From an uncultured Phascolarctobacterium sp. (lineage in GTDB: Bacteria; Bacillota; Negativicutes; Acidaminococcales; Acidaminococcaceae): a stretch of DNA of 64,000 bases. The position numbers and the translations under genes were made by a program. The stretch is from NCBI RefSeq assembly GCF_900770955.1, contig NZ_CAAGLX010000025.1:43741-107740 (forward strand), read 5' to 3'. The notes beneath the pieces are model-generated. The model worked only from the letters and a program-made list of their open reading frames with translations, had not been told where the DNA came from and did not search any database. This document shows positions 18,465 to 25,872 of this stretch, one piece after another (positions within the stretch are counted from its first letter, which is position 1; each line of letters starts with the position of its first letter).

Positions 18465-19502
18465 TTAGAAGAACTGCTTCTGCATTCTGCGCAGCAGATA
18501 CAGGAAATACGGCGTACCTAAGAACGCCGTCATAATACCTACACGCACCTCTGCCGGCGGCATAATAACGCGTCCCAGCGAATCGCAGAATACCAAAAAG
18601 GCTGCACCGCCAAGAGCACTGGCAGGCAAAAGCACGCGATGGTCAGGACCAATCAGCATACGCATCATATGCGGAATAACCAGGCCGACAAAGCCGATAT
18701 TACCGCTGACACAAACGGAGGTAGCAGTAGTCATGGCTGCTACGAAAAGCAAACCCATACGAAAGGCAGTAACTGGCATACCAACGGCTTTAGCTTCCGT
18801 TTCGCCCAGCACCAGAATGTTCAGGTGACGTGCCAGCAGGCACATAATAATAATGCCGCACAACACAGGTCCCACTGCCAGATATACATGCTCCCAACGA
18901 CGGTAATCAAGACCGCCGACCATCCAGAACAGATATTGCTGCAGCTTCTGCTCGTTCATAAAGGTGAGCAGGCCGGAGGTGATAGCACCCAAAAGCATAC
19001 CCACGGCAACACCTGCCAAAAGCAGCGTCATTACAGGAATTTTGCCGTTGCGCATCGCCAAAAATACTGTTAAGCACACAGCGCAGATACTGCCGCAAAA
19101 GGCAAAGGCCGGCATAGCAAACATGCTGCCGGAGGCAGCACCTAAAGCAATAGACAAAACCGCACCGGTAGCAGCACCGGAGGAGATACCGATAAGACCG
19201 GGGTCTGCCAACGGGTTACTGAAAATGCCCTGCATTACAGCACCGGAGATGCCCAGCGCCGCACCTACAAGCACACCTACCAGCATACGCGGCAGGCGGA
19301 TATACCAGATAACAGCAAGCTGCTCCCTGCTGTAATCAGCCTCACTGAAGCCCGGCAGATTCAGCTGAGAGCCGATAACTGCCAGCGCCTTGCCCACAGG
19401 CACATCTATCTGACCGAAGGTCAATGATACACAGGCAATCACTACTAAGAGAACTGCTAAAAGAATAATAGCCAAAGGACTCCGTTCACGTTTAATAATC
19501 AT
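18465..19502 (-). CDS. FecCD-type ABC permease (heme/B12/siderophore class)
   Basis: This 345-residue polytopic protein has about ten membrane segments and FecCD/BtuC motifs: PRMLVGVLVGAALGISGAVMQGIFSNPLADPGLIGISSGAATGAV, LGETEAKAVGMPV (coupling region) and GLVIPHMMRMLIGPDHRVLLPASALGGAAFLVFCDSLGR. It forms the dimeric channel that takes the ligand from the periplasmic binding protein. The binding protein is encoded 16 bp upstream, but no ATPase gene is in this operon. The only FecE/BtuD-type ATPase seen in the window is at 60187-61020. Confidence 0.95.
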   Translation of the reverse strand: MIIKRERSPLAIILLAVLLVVIACVSLTFGQIDVPVGKALAVIGSQLNLPGFSEADYSREQLAVIWYIRLPRMLVGVLVGAALGISGAVMQGIFSNPLADPGLIGISSGAATGAVLSIALGAASGSMFAMPAFAFCGSICAVCLTVFLAMRNGKIPVMTLLLAGVAVGMLLGAITSGLLTFMNEQKLQQYLFWMVGGLDYRRWEHVYLAVGPVLCGIIIMCLLARHLNILVLGETEAKAVGMPVTAFRMGLLFVAAMTTATSVCVSGNIGFVGLVIPHMMRMLIGPDHRVLLPASALGGAAFLVFCDSLGRVIMPPAEVRVGIMTAFLGTPYFLYLLRRMQKQFF

Positions 19503-19518
19503 CTACAAACACACTTCC

Positions 19519-20490
19519 TCAAAAAATTTCCGGATATACAGCATGCGCAATGTTTTCAATAGCATCGACAATATGCTGGCTGGCAACATAACGGTATTTG
19601 TCTGAAACAAACTTAATCTGCTTGTTGCGCACAGCCTTAACATCGCGATAAGCGGGGTCATTCATTACGGCATAAGCATAACCCTGCACATCCTGTTTAT
19701 TGTTGTAATTCCAGGTCGGCAGCATAAAAATATCCGGATTAATACGTACCACCTGTTCCTTGCTGATAGCAGGCATTCCATGCTCACTCTTGCTTTCATT
19801 GGCAACAATGGCTGCGCCGTTGATGACATGCGCCATCGTCAGCATGCTGTCGAGCAAATCGCCCTTCCGCCCCATGGCAGAGGTAAAATTAAAGGCTACT
19901 GCTACGCGCCTTTCTGTCGACGGAATCTGGCGCAAGCGTTTTTGCAGCTGCTGCAGGTGCGTATCCATCTTCTGCACCATCAGCTCCCCCTGCTGCTTTT
20001 CGCCAACCGCTGCCGCTATACCGCGAATTTTTTCGCACATCTCCTTGTAATTATGCGGACTGCACGCAATATACACAGGCACACCCAAGCCCTCCAGACT
20101 ACGTACCAAATCACTGGAGGTAGCAGTCGAAACAACGACAAGATCAGGCTGCAGGGCATAAACAGCTTCCGTATTTTCCGGCACCTTACGTCCCACAGTA
20201 TAAGCCTGCTCCTTGGTGATAAAGCTTATCTCGCTGTCGCCTGCCCAACGGCTGTAGGCCATAATGCGTTTGATATCAACTAGATCAGTAAGAATTTCAT
20301 CTGTACCATATGTAAGCGAAACAATCCGCTGCGGCTTATGCTCAAAGTGCAGCGTCCGGCCGGCATCATCCGTAACACTGTAGGCCACATCCGCCACCGG
20401 CGGTGCAGGAACATCTGCAGCCTTCTGCTTACTGCATCCTGCAGCAAAAACCACCAGCAGCAGGCTAATTATCATCAATAGCTTTTTCAT
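19519..20490 (-). CDS. ABC-transporter binding lipoprotein, BtuF/FecB class
   Basis: The 323-residue lipoprotein has the lipobox FAAGC (about residues 15-19), a linker, and the fold pattern of metal-chelate binding proteins (YSVTDDAGRTLHFEHKPQRIVSLTYGTDEILTDL; YALQPDLVVVS; RINPDIFMLPTWN). It is encoded between the NifK-like gene (7-bp gap) and the permease (16-bp gap), so it should be the permease's partner. It differs from the binding protein at 9458 in length and sequence, which suggests related but not identical ligands. Confidence 0.93.
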   Translation of the reverse strand: MKKLLMIISLLLVVFAAGCSKQKAADVPAPPVADVAYSVTDDAGRTLHFEHKPQRIVSLTYGTDEILTDLVDIKRIMAYSRWAGDSEISFITKEQAYTVGRKVPENTEAVYALQPDLVVVSTATSSDLVRSLEGLGVPVYIACSPHNYKEMCEKIRGIAAAVGEKQQGELMVQKMDTHLQQLQKRLRQIPSTERRVAVAFNFTSAMGRKGDLLDSMLTMAHVINGAAIVANESKSEHGMPAISKEQVVRINPDIFMLPTWNYNNKQDVQGYAYAVMNDPAYRDVKAVRNKQIKFVSDKYRYVASQHIVDAIENIAHAVYPEIF

Positions 20491-20497
20491 AGACCAC

Positions 20498-21793
20498 CTA
20501 CTCTATCTTGCGCTTTTGCCGGCGGATAAAGCAATTCCACAGGCGTTCCAGCATATAGGCACTGCCGCGCAGGCCTACCATCGGCTGCTTGGTAATAAAC
20601 ACCTCATCATTTGTAGGATAGCAGATATTGCAGGCATCAAAGCTGCACTGCTCTCTGCGGTAAAGAACAGAGCTTTCACTGCTGCTTGCCAGCAGCAGCA
20701 CATTATCACAGCTTTTAAAATATTCGCTGATGGCAGCATCGTCCACACCAACAGTGTAAATCGCCTCTGCCGTGTCGCAAACTGGCGGCTCTTTAAGCTG
20801 CTGTTGGCAGATAACCATCAGACTGCCGATGTCAGTCCATTCCGTGCGCAGCGTCTGTGCGAGGCATAGCGCCTGCGTCGCAGGCGCGCTGACGAGCACG
20901 TTGTCAAACCACATGCTGCCCCAAAGCGCAATAGCTTCATTATTACGGCTCAGCAGATAATTATCCTGTGCCTGCGCTTCTGCCTTCACCTTATCCATAG
21001 CAGGCGCCGGCAACTGCGCATTTATCTGCTGCAGCCAGTTCAGCGTGCCCTGTACACCGTAAGGCAAACCGGCAAAAATAAACGGCGTGCCGTATTTCTT
21101 CTGTAAGTATTCTGCCAGCGGCAGTCCCAGCTCCGCATTCGTAACAATGTTCAGCGATGCTTCCGGCAAGCGCTGCAGCTCCTCCAACGTACATTCGCAG
21201 CCGGGAGTGCACAGCACCTCATAGCCTGCAAGCTGCAGTAAGCGTTTTATTTCCTGCGTATCGGCAGTCCCCTGCAGATAAAATTCCGATTGTCCTAAAA
21301 TATTGACAGCCAAGGGCTTTGCTGTCGCAGTCTGCGGCAACAGCTGCGCAAACAGCTTCTTGGCAGCCTTAACGTAGCCTGCAGCAAAGCCGCCGACCAT
21401 ACCGCCGCTATCCAGTGTAACAACCGGGAACGGCAGCTGCAGCTTACGCGCCATTCCGGCCAGATCATCACCAATTAAGCTCAGGGAGCAGCTGCTTTCC
21501 AAAAGCAGTATCGACGGCTTATGTCCATCAGCCAGCATACGCTGCAGCTCCTGCGTAACATATTCCTCGGAGCCATAAATAACAGCGTTATTATCGGGCT
21601 GTGAACCGTAAAAACGCATATACATATCGGGACGCGCTTTTTCCAGATGGCGCAATGCATAAAAATAACACCACAGCGGTCCGTTGATTAAAACCTCACT
21701 TTTATCAATAGCAGCGAAAAAGGCACCCGCACCTGTCAGCGCACATGTATCTACACGCTCGCAGATATTGCCCCAGCCTTGCTTTTCAGACAT
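20498..21793 (-). CDS. Nitrogenase-like NifK-type component
   Basis: The 431-residue protein belongs to the NifD/NifK oxidoreductase component 1 family. Three cysteines match the NifK P-cluster ligands in context and spacing: C17 in CALTGAGAF, C42 in INGPLWCYF and C102 in LESSCSLSLIGDDLAGMAR (spacings 25 and 60; NifK has 25 and 58). It overlaps the NifD-like gene by 8 bp and is followed by the transport genes. It should form a heteromeric catalytic component with the NifD-like protein, with a bridging Fe-S cluster. Similarity outside the motifs is low, so it is an outgroup to nitrogenase, dark-operative protochlorophyllide reductase and chlorophyllide reductase. Confidence 0.9.
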   Translation of the reverse strand: MSEKQGWGNICERVDTCALTGAGAFFAAIDKSEVLINGPLWCYFYALRHLEKARPDMYMRFYGSQPDNNAVIYGSEEYVTQELQRMLADGHKPSILLLESSCSLSLIGDDLAGMARKLQLPFPVVTLDSGGMVGGFAAGYVKAAKKLFAQLLPQTATAKPLAVNILGQSEFYLQGTADTQEIKRLLQLAGYEVLCTPGCECTLEELQRLPEASLNIVTNAELGLPLAEYLQKKYGTPFIFAGLPYGVQGTLNWLQQINAQLPAPAMDKVKAEAQAQDNYLLSRNNEAIALWGSMWFDNVLVSAPATQALCLAQTLRTEWTDIGSLMVICQQQLKEPPVCDTAEAIYTVGVDDAAISEYFKSCDNVLLLASSSESSVLYRREQCSFDACNICYPTNDEVFITKQPMVGLRGSAYMLERLWNCFIRRQKRKIE

Positions 21794-23075
21794 AGCGCAC
21801 GCCTCCCTTCAACCTGCTGCACAGGCTCTGATAAATTCCCTGCATCATCTTGACCTCACCGGCAACTGCAACCTGCGGCAGCATCGGCAGGAAAATCTGG
21901 CGTGCTTCCTTATTCTGTAGCTCATGCGTCGTCAGCACGATATCAGCCTCTGCCACCAGCTCTTCGCCTTCAGCCGCAGTGTAAACAGGTACATCGCTGT
22001 GCTCCTGTACAACCTTCAGCATTACTTCGCGTTCATCCCCATCATATGAATCCAAGAGAATAATGCCGGTAAGATTCAAGCGCAGCAGCTTGATAGTCTG
22101 CAGGATATTGCCCGGATGAAAATATCTCAGAATACGTCCAATGCACAGTACTGTTTTCTTGCCTTCGGTTACCGGCAGAAAATGCTGCAGCTGTTCACCT
22201 AAGCGCTGCTGCTCCAGCTGCAGTACCTGCTCAGCCAATTCTTCGCGTCCCAGCATCCGTCCAATACTCATAATCCAGTCCTGCGTTTCCTGCCAGCCTA
22301 CAGGATAAATATCTGCCAAATAATGTGTGCCGTATTTTTCCTGCAGCTGCTCCGCAACCTTACGCAGACCGATATGTGTCTGCCCTCTGCCGCCAAGCAC
22401 AATAGCATATTCGGCAGCTGCCACCTTTTCCAGGTCATCCATAGCCATGTAGCCGGGGAATTGTCCGATGACCTCTACGCCGAATTCTTTAAGAATACGG
22501 GTAACCTCTTTCGCGTAGTGCCCCCACGGACCACCATTATCTCCCAAAAGCAGTACCGTATTCTTTTGCTTGGCGCAAGGCTTGACAAAGCGCTCCAGCA
22601 GCTTTTGCGTAATCTCAAAATAACCATCATAATATTCCGCCCCCAAAAAGCCGCAGCATTCCACGGTCAAAATAGGAACGGCATATTCCTCCTCTATCTC
22701 ACGTGCCACAGATTCCACATCGTCACCGATAACACCGGCAACGCAGGAATTAGCAATCATCAGGCACTTGGGCTTGTATGTTTCCATAGCAAAGCGCAGG
22801 CATTTTTCCAAACGTGCCACACCGCCGAAAATTGCATCCTTTTCCTGCATCTGGCTGCTGAGCAGCGGCACGGAGCCCCACTGCTCGCGCTCATTTTCGG
22901 ACAGAGTACGGTATTGTGAGTTAATATCCATCGTGCGTGCTACATGAGCGCAGGCACGCGGGCTGTGAAAAACTACCACAGCGCCATTCATATAGGCAAC
23001 GGCACGCCATACGCCAGGCATACTGCAGCTGCAGCTTTTGCGTGCGCTGTAAAAGCGTCTTGTTTTAATTGCCAT
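21786..23075 (-). CDS. Nitrogenase-like NifD-type component
   Basis: I start at the ATG that overlaps the end of the NifH-like gene (ATGGCAATTAA), giving 429 residues; a longer frame exists. The three NifD P-cluster cysteine positions are kept: C17 (or C15) before MPGVWRAV, C42 in HSPRACAH and C111 in NSCVAGVIGDDV (spacings 25 and 69; NifD has 26 and 66). VECCGFLGAEYYDGY matches the NifD CEGF region. I found no counterpart of the FeMo-cofactor ligands (Cys275 and His442 in NifD), so the active site probably holds an organic substrate, as in tetrapyrrole reductases such as BchNB and CfbD. It is second in the seven-gene operon. Confidence 0.92.
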   Translation of the reverse strand: MAIKTRRFYSARKSCSCSMPGVWRAVAYMNGAVVVFHSPRACAHVARTMDINSQYRTLSENEREQWGSVPLLSSQMQEKDAIFGGVARLEKCLRFAMETYKPKCLMIANSCVAGVIGDDVESVAREIEEEYAVPILTVECCGFLGAEYYDGYFEITQKLLERFVKPCAKQKNTVLLLGDNGGPWGHYAKEVTRILKEFGVEVIGQFPGYMAMDDLEKVAAAEYAIVLGGRGQTHIGLRKVAEQLQEKYGTHYLADIYPVGWQETQDWIMSIGRMLGREELAEQVLQLEQQRLGEQLQHFLPVTEGKKTVLCIGRILRYFHPGNILQTIKLLRLNLTGIILLDSYDGDEREVMLKVVQEHSDVPVYTAAEGEELVAEADIVLTTHELQNKEARQIFLPMLPQVAVAGEVKMMQGIYQSLCSRLKGGVRYV

Positions 23076-23871
23076 ATTCGGCCACCAGCTTTTCAAGCTC
23101 CTCAAAGGTCATCGGCGTAGGAATAGCCATATTTTCGTTATGCCAGATATCATGCGCCAGCTTGCGGTAAACCTCAGCCTGAGCACTTTCCGGTGCATAT
23201 TGCAGCACTGTCTGGCGATTGTTTTCCGCCTTATTGACGATAACGTCACGCGGAATAAAGGCAATCAGCTGCGTGTGCAGGCGTTTGGCAAACTCCTGCA
23301 GCAGCTGCTGCTCGTTAGGTGTATTGCGGCCATTGCCGATGATACCGCCCAAACGCACACCTCCGCGCAAAGCAAAACGTTTAACGCCCTTAGCAATGTT
23401 GTTGGCAGCATACAGGCTCATCAGCTCGCCGGAAGAAACAATATATATATCGGTTGCATAGCCCTCGCGGATAGGCACGGCGAAACCACCGCAAACTACG
23501 TCACCTAAAACGTCATACATAATCAGTTCCTCGTCTGTAAGCACCTCTAAAGAACGCAGCTTTTCCAACGCTACGATAATACCACGACCTGCGCAGCCTA
23601 CGCCCGGCTCAGGACCGCCGGCTTCCACACATTTGATGCCGTTATAGCCTGTATGAACAATATCCTCAGCCGCAACCTCATCATTATCGCGCACCATATC
23701 CAGCACAGTCTGACTGCAGATGCGTCCCAGCAAAAGTCTGGTGGAATCATTTTTCGGATCACAGCCAATCTGGCAAACCTTAAGACCTTCTTCGCTGAAT
23801 GCAGCCGATAAATTTGAAGTTGTCGTAGATTTACCGATACCGCCCTTACCATAAATCGCAATTTTTTTCAT
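23065..23871 (-). CDS. Nitrogenase-like NifH-type Fe protein
   Basis: The 268-residue ATPase has the NifH/BchL/CfbC signature: P-loop GKGGIGKST (8-16), switch I CDPKNDST, Cys93 in GVGCAGRG and Cys127 in VLGDVVCGGFAVP. The last two are the ligands of the [4Fe-4S] cluster that bridges the homodimer. Family members pass single electrons to a NifDK-type component with ATP hydrolysis. The gene opens the operon, about 100 bp after a MerR-type promoter (23973-24003), with GGAGG before the ATG. No nifB, nifE, nifN or nif regulator genes are near, so it is not a dinitrogenase reductase. Confidence 0.95.
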   Translation of the reverse strand: MKKIAIYGKGGIGKSTTTSNLSAAFSEEGLKVCQIGCDPKNDSTRLLLGRICSQTVLDMVRDNDEVAAEDIVHTGYNGIKCVEAGGPEPGVGCAGRGIIVALEKLRSLEVLTDEELIMYDVLGDVVCGGFAVPIREGYATDIYIVSSGELMSLYAANNIAKGVKRFALRGGVRLGGIIGNGRNTPNEQQLLQEFAKRLHTQLIAFIPRDVIVNKAENNRQTVLQYAPESAQAEVYRKLAHDIWHNENMAIPTPMTFEELEKLVAEYGN

Positions 23872-23960
23872 TAGACTTTGACCTCCATCCTATACTCAAA
23901 AACTTCTATTCAACTAGCAAGAAAAATATGATATAATTTACTAGATAAAAAGAAGTGATA

Positions 23961-23989
23961 TTACTCCTTCTAATATTAAACTATATACT
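23961..23989 (+). promoter_or_regulatory. Promoter of the MerR-family regulator gene
   Basis: TTACTC (23961-23966), 17 bp, TATACT (23984-23989) on the plus strand. Its -10 box lies inside the dyad of the divergent nitrogenase-like operon promoter, so the regulator would control itself from the same operator. This is inferred from position only. Confidence 0.55.
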
Positions 23990-24003
23990 AGTACTATAGT
24001 CAA
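23973..24003 (-). promoter_or_regulatory. MerR-type promoter/operator of the nitrogenase-like operon
   Basis: TTGACT (23998-24003), 19 bp, TAATAT (23973-23978) on the minus strand. The dyad has perfect outer arms (CTATA / TATAG) and an inner TACTAGTA palindrome. It is shared with the divergent regulator gene, the usual place for a MerR-family operator. Confidence 0.8.
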
Positions 24004-24020
24004 GCTTATGAGGAACAATT

Positions 24021-24881
24021 ATGATTAATAAAGACAAACGAAAGTTCTTTACTGCCGGTGAGTTGGCAGCAATTTTTAATATATCCAAGCAATCACTGCT
24101 TTACTACGACAAAGTCAACCTGCTGTCGCCGGATTTTGTCAGCGAAAACGGCTACCGCAATTATTCAATTCAGCAGTTTCTTGATTTGGAAATCATCGTC
24201 AACCTGCGCGCCCTGGATATCAGCATCGCCAACATCAAAAAATATTTGAAGAACCGCAGTAAAGAGAATTTTCTGCAGCTGCTGCAGGAAAAAACAGCCG
24301 AATGTCAGGATGTTATCCGCAGCAATCAGGAAATCTGCGACACCATCGAACGCATTAAGGAGGATATGCACGTCAAGGAGCTGAATCCCTGCCGTCACCT
24401 GACGCTCAGCTGGCAAAACGACCGTCTGCTGCGCCTCACACCGCTTGCTGAAAGCGATGACGGCAAAAGCCGTATTACTAAGTTTGCCCGCCATGGTCAA
24501 AGACGCGCACATCACAAGGGAGCATTGCCTAATCATGCAGGCTGGGTTTTAAATCAGGAGAGCTTTTTTAAAACGCATGATTTTCAACACTCGCAGGCGT
24601 ATTTTTCCTGCGTTACCAGTGCCACCAAGCATCAGCAGTCCGTCAAAATGACCTTGCCCGCAGGCCTGTATCTGGAAATCATTTTTTCCGGCACCTTCTG
24701 CGAAAACGCCGCCAAGTTATCCAAGCGCATCGAACACTTTCTGCAGGCCAATGATTTGGAGCCTGTCGGCAATATCTATATCCTGCCTCTGGAAAACCAT
24801 TGGTTCTCCTGCGACTGCGAGCAGTACGTCAACAAAATCTTTCTGAAGGTCGTTGATAAGGATATTCCTTCGTTGACTTAA
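24021..24881 (+). CDS. MerR-family regulator with BmrR/GyrI-like effector domain
   Basis: The 286-residue protein has an N-terminal MerR winged helix (FTAGELAAIFNISKQSLLYYDKVNLLSPDFVSENGYRNYS, about 11-50), a dimerising coiled coil (about 85-120) and a C-terminal domain (about 150-280; LPAGLYLEIIFSGTF... EPVGNIYILPLENHWFS) like the BmrR/GyrI ligand-binding fold. Such proteins activate promoters with 19-bp spacers by twisting the DNA when ligand binds. It is divergent from the nitrogenase-like operon, and four such promoters lie in the locus, so it is probably their activator. The ligand is likely a small hydrophobic molecule; a tetrapyrrole is a guess. The start has GAGGAA upstream. Confidence 0.92.
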   Translation: MINKDKRKFFTAGELAAIFNISKQSLLYYDKVNLLSPDFVSENGYRNYSIQQFLDLEIIVNLRALDISIANIKKYLKNRSKENFLQLLQEKTAECQDVIRSNQEICDTIERIKEDMHVKELNPCRHLTLSWQNDRLLRLTPLAESDDGKSRITKFARHGQRRAHHKGALPNHAGWVLNQESFFKTHDFQHSQAYFSCVTSATKHQQSVKMTLPAGLYLEIIFSGTFCENAAKLSKRIEHFLQANDLEPVGNIYILPLENHWFSCDCEQYVNKIFLKVVDKDIPSLT

Positions 24882-24946
24882 TACTTCTATCGCATTTTGC
24901 TTCAAGCCAAGCACCAACGCAAAATATTTAATATAGCCTTTACTCT

Positions 24947-24973
24947 GTCCGCTCACGCCTGAGCGGACTTTTT
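24947..24973 (+). terminator. Terminator after the MerR-family regulator gene
   Basis: GTCCGCTCA / TGAGCGGAC stem with a four-base loop followed by TTTTT on the plus strand. Confidence 0.88.
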
Positions 24974-24979
24974 GCATGC

Positions 24980-25015
24980 AAAAAAGCAGTTATCGAGATT
25001 TGCCTGATAACTGCT
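24980..25015 (-). terminator. Terminator of the small-membrane-protein unit
   Basis: On the minus strand AGCAGTTATC / GATAACTGCT is followed by TTTTTT. It converges with the regulator's terminator and closes the unit that runs down from 25813. Confidence 0.82.
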
Positions 25016-25018
25016 GAA

Positions 25019-25164
25019 AACTATATTCTAATTATTTTCTTAACCGCAAAATCAATAGCATGTGTACCCTGCCAGAAATTATTTATATCTCTTTAACTTC
25101 TCCTTGATATCATCTTTAGTGCCACACTTTACAACAGCTCAAAAATATTTGCCGCTGCTTCCGT
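25019..25164 (-). pseudogene. Possible frameshifted gene remnant
   Basis: Right after the stop of the 63-residue protein the minus strand can be read, with two frame changes, as short peptide blocks: TEAAANIFELL, then KCGTKDDIKEKLKRYK, then NNFWQGTHAIDFAVKKIIRI followed by stop. Each block is protein-like, but no single frame is open. It may be the decayed tail of a longer gene. I do not recognise the family, and the reading may be chance. Confidence 0.25.
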
Positions 25165-25356
25165 TTAAGCCTGCTTATATATCTGCTTTATCTTCTTGAA
25201 AATTTCCCAATTCGTCTTTACAAACCAGGCAAACACACAGCCGACCACAAAGGTTACAGCACTTTTTTCATCTGTTACTACGTTCAAAATAGCTTTTATC
25301 ATCATGCCTATCGCAAGAAATTCAAATACTAAAATTAAAATTAGATGTTTTTTCAT
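25165..25356 (-). CDS. Small two-helix membrane protein, 63 residues
   Basis: The product has two hydrophobic stretches (LILILVFEFLAIGMMIKAIL and AVTFVVGCVFAWFV) joined by an acidic turn (TDEKS), and a basic C-terminal tail (KKIKQIYKQA). GGAGAT precedes the ATG. The second helix with GCVFAWFV resembles GGVIVWWV of the 46-residue protein encoded upstream, so these may be diverged copies. I do not recognise the family; a holin-like or toxin-like peptide or a membrane-complex subunit are possibilities. The surrounding DNA is visibly more AT-rich than the flanking housekeeping genes. Confidence 0.6.
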   Translation of the reverse strand: MKKHLILILVFEFLAIGMMIKAILNVVTDEKSAVTFVVGCVFAWFVKTNWEIFKKIKQIYKQA

Positions 25357-25411
25357 TAAATAATCTCCTATCTGTTATATAATCATACACATCTTTGTTG
25401 TACTCTAACAC

Positions 25412-25543
25412 TTAAAACATCAATTGCGCTAATCTGCAGGTATAGTATACTGCTGCGCATACCGTAATCTCTTTTTTGAATCTGTAATTTCTATTACAAG
25501 CCAGCAATACAAGACACATCATAAATATATCTGTAAGCTTCAT
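25412..25543 (-). CDS. Small membrane protein, 43 residues
   Basis: The ATG directly follows an in-frame TAA (TAAATG). The peptide begins MKLTDIFMMCLVLLAC, has a basic turn (RNYRFKKE) and a second hydrophobic stretch ending CRLAQLMF. The first ten residues resemble the start of the 46-residue protein (MKIKVTDVLAII). Upstream, between 25544 and 25672, the same frame is open for about 35 codons (ending KMAETNYISGDDV) but has no ATG, GTG or TTG at its beginning, so I do not call a gene there. Function unknown. Confidence 0.45.
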   Translation of the reverse strand: MKLTDIFMMCLVLLACNRNYRFKKEITVCAAVYYTCRLAQLMF

Positions 25544-25672
25544 TTACACATCATCTCCGCTAATGTAATTAGTTTCTGCCATTTTCATATGTTGGTTTTT
25601 CTGCTTTTCATTCCTGTCGTATTCAGCTTCACTTTTATAATAATCACAAATCAGTAATTTAGTGGATATCCT

Positions 25673-25813
25673 TTACATTACTCTCCTCATTACCCACCAT
25701 ACTATCACACCACCTGTGATGAATGCTTTGACAGCTTCTTTATCAAAGTTTATATAATATAGTGCCCACGAAAAGCAAATGATTGCTAAAACGTCCGTTA
25801 CTTTTATCTTCAT
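25673..25813 (-). CDS. Small two-helix membrane protein, 46 residues
   Basis: AGGGAG lies eight bases before the ATG. The peptide has two hydrophobic segments (VLAIICFSWALYYI and AFITGGVIVWWVM) around an acidic/basic turn (NFDKEAVK) and a basic end (RRVM). It is the first gene after a good promoter (25873-25901). Its second half resembles that of the 63-residue protein. Function unknown; size and topology suit holin-like or regulatory membrane peptides. Confidence 0.5.
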   Translation of the reverse strand: MKIKVTDVLAIICFSWALYYINFDKEAVKAFITGGVIVWWVMRRVM

Positions 25814-25840
25814 TGTAAATTCTCCCTACTATTTTTATCC

Positions 25841-25860
25841 GAAGATTATTCTCAATCTTC
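25841..25860 (-). promoter_or_regulatory. Leader hairpin of the small-membrane-protein unit
   Basis: GAAGATT / AATCTTC arms with a six-base loop lie between the promoter and the first small gene. There is no T-run, so it is more likely a stability or translation-control element than a terminator. Nothing else is evident between 25902 and 26078. Confidence 0.4.
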
Positions 25861-25872
25861 CGCCTTTCTTTT

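Noticed and set aside
20498..23871. A true nitrogenase (nitrogen fixation) operon
   Set aside because: There are no cofactor-ligand residues in the D-like protein and no nifB, nifE or nifN; the genes are linked to transport and chelatase functions instead.
20498..23871. Dark-operative protochlorophyllide or chlorophyllide reductase
   Set aside because: No bacteriochlorophyll genes are present, and the importer context and D/K sequences do not suggest photosynthetic pigment synthesis. A distant relationship remains likely.
25544..25672. Open stretch ending KMAETNYISGDDV between the 46- and 43-residue genes
   Set aside because: It has no standard start codon near its beginning; the only ATG leaves about 14 residues. 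It may be translated from CTG, but this cannot be supported.
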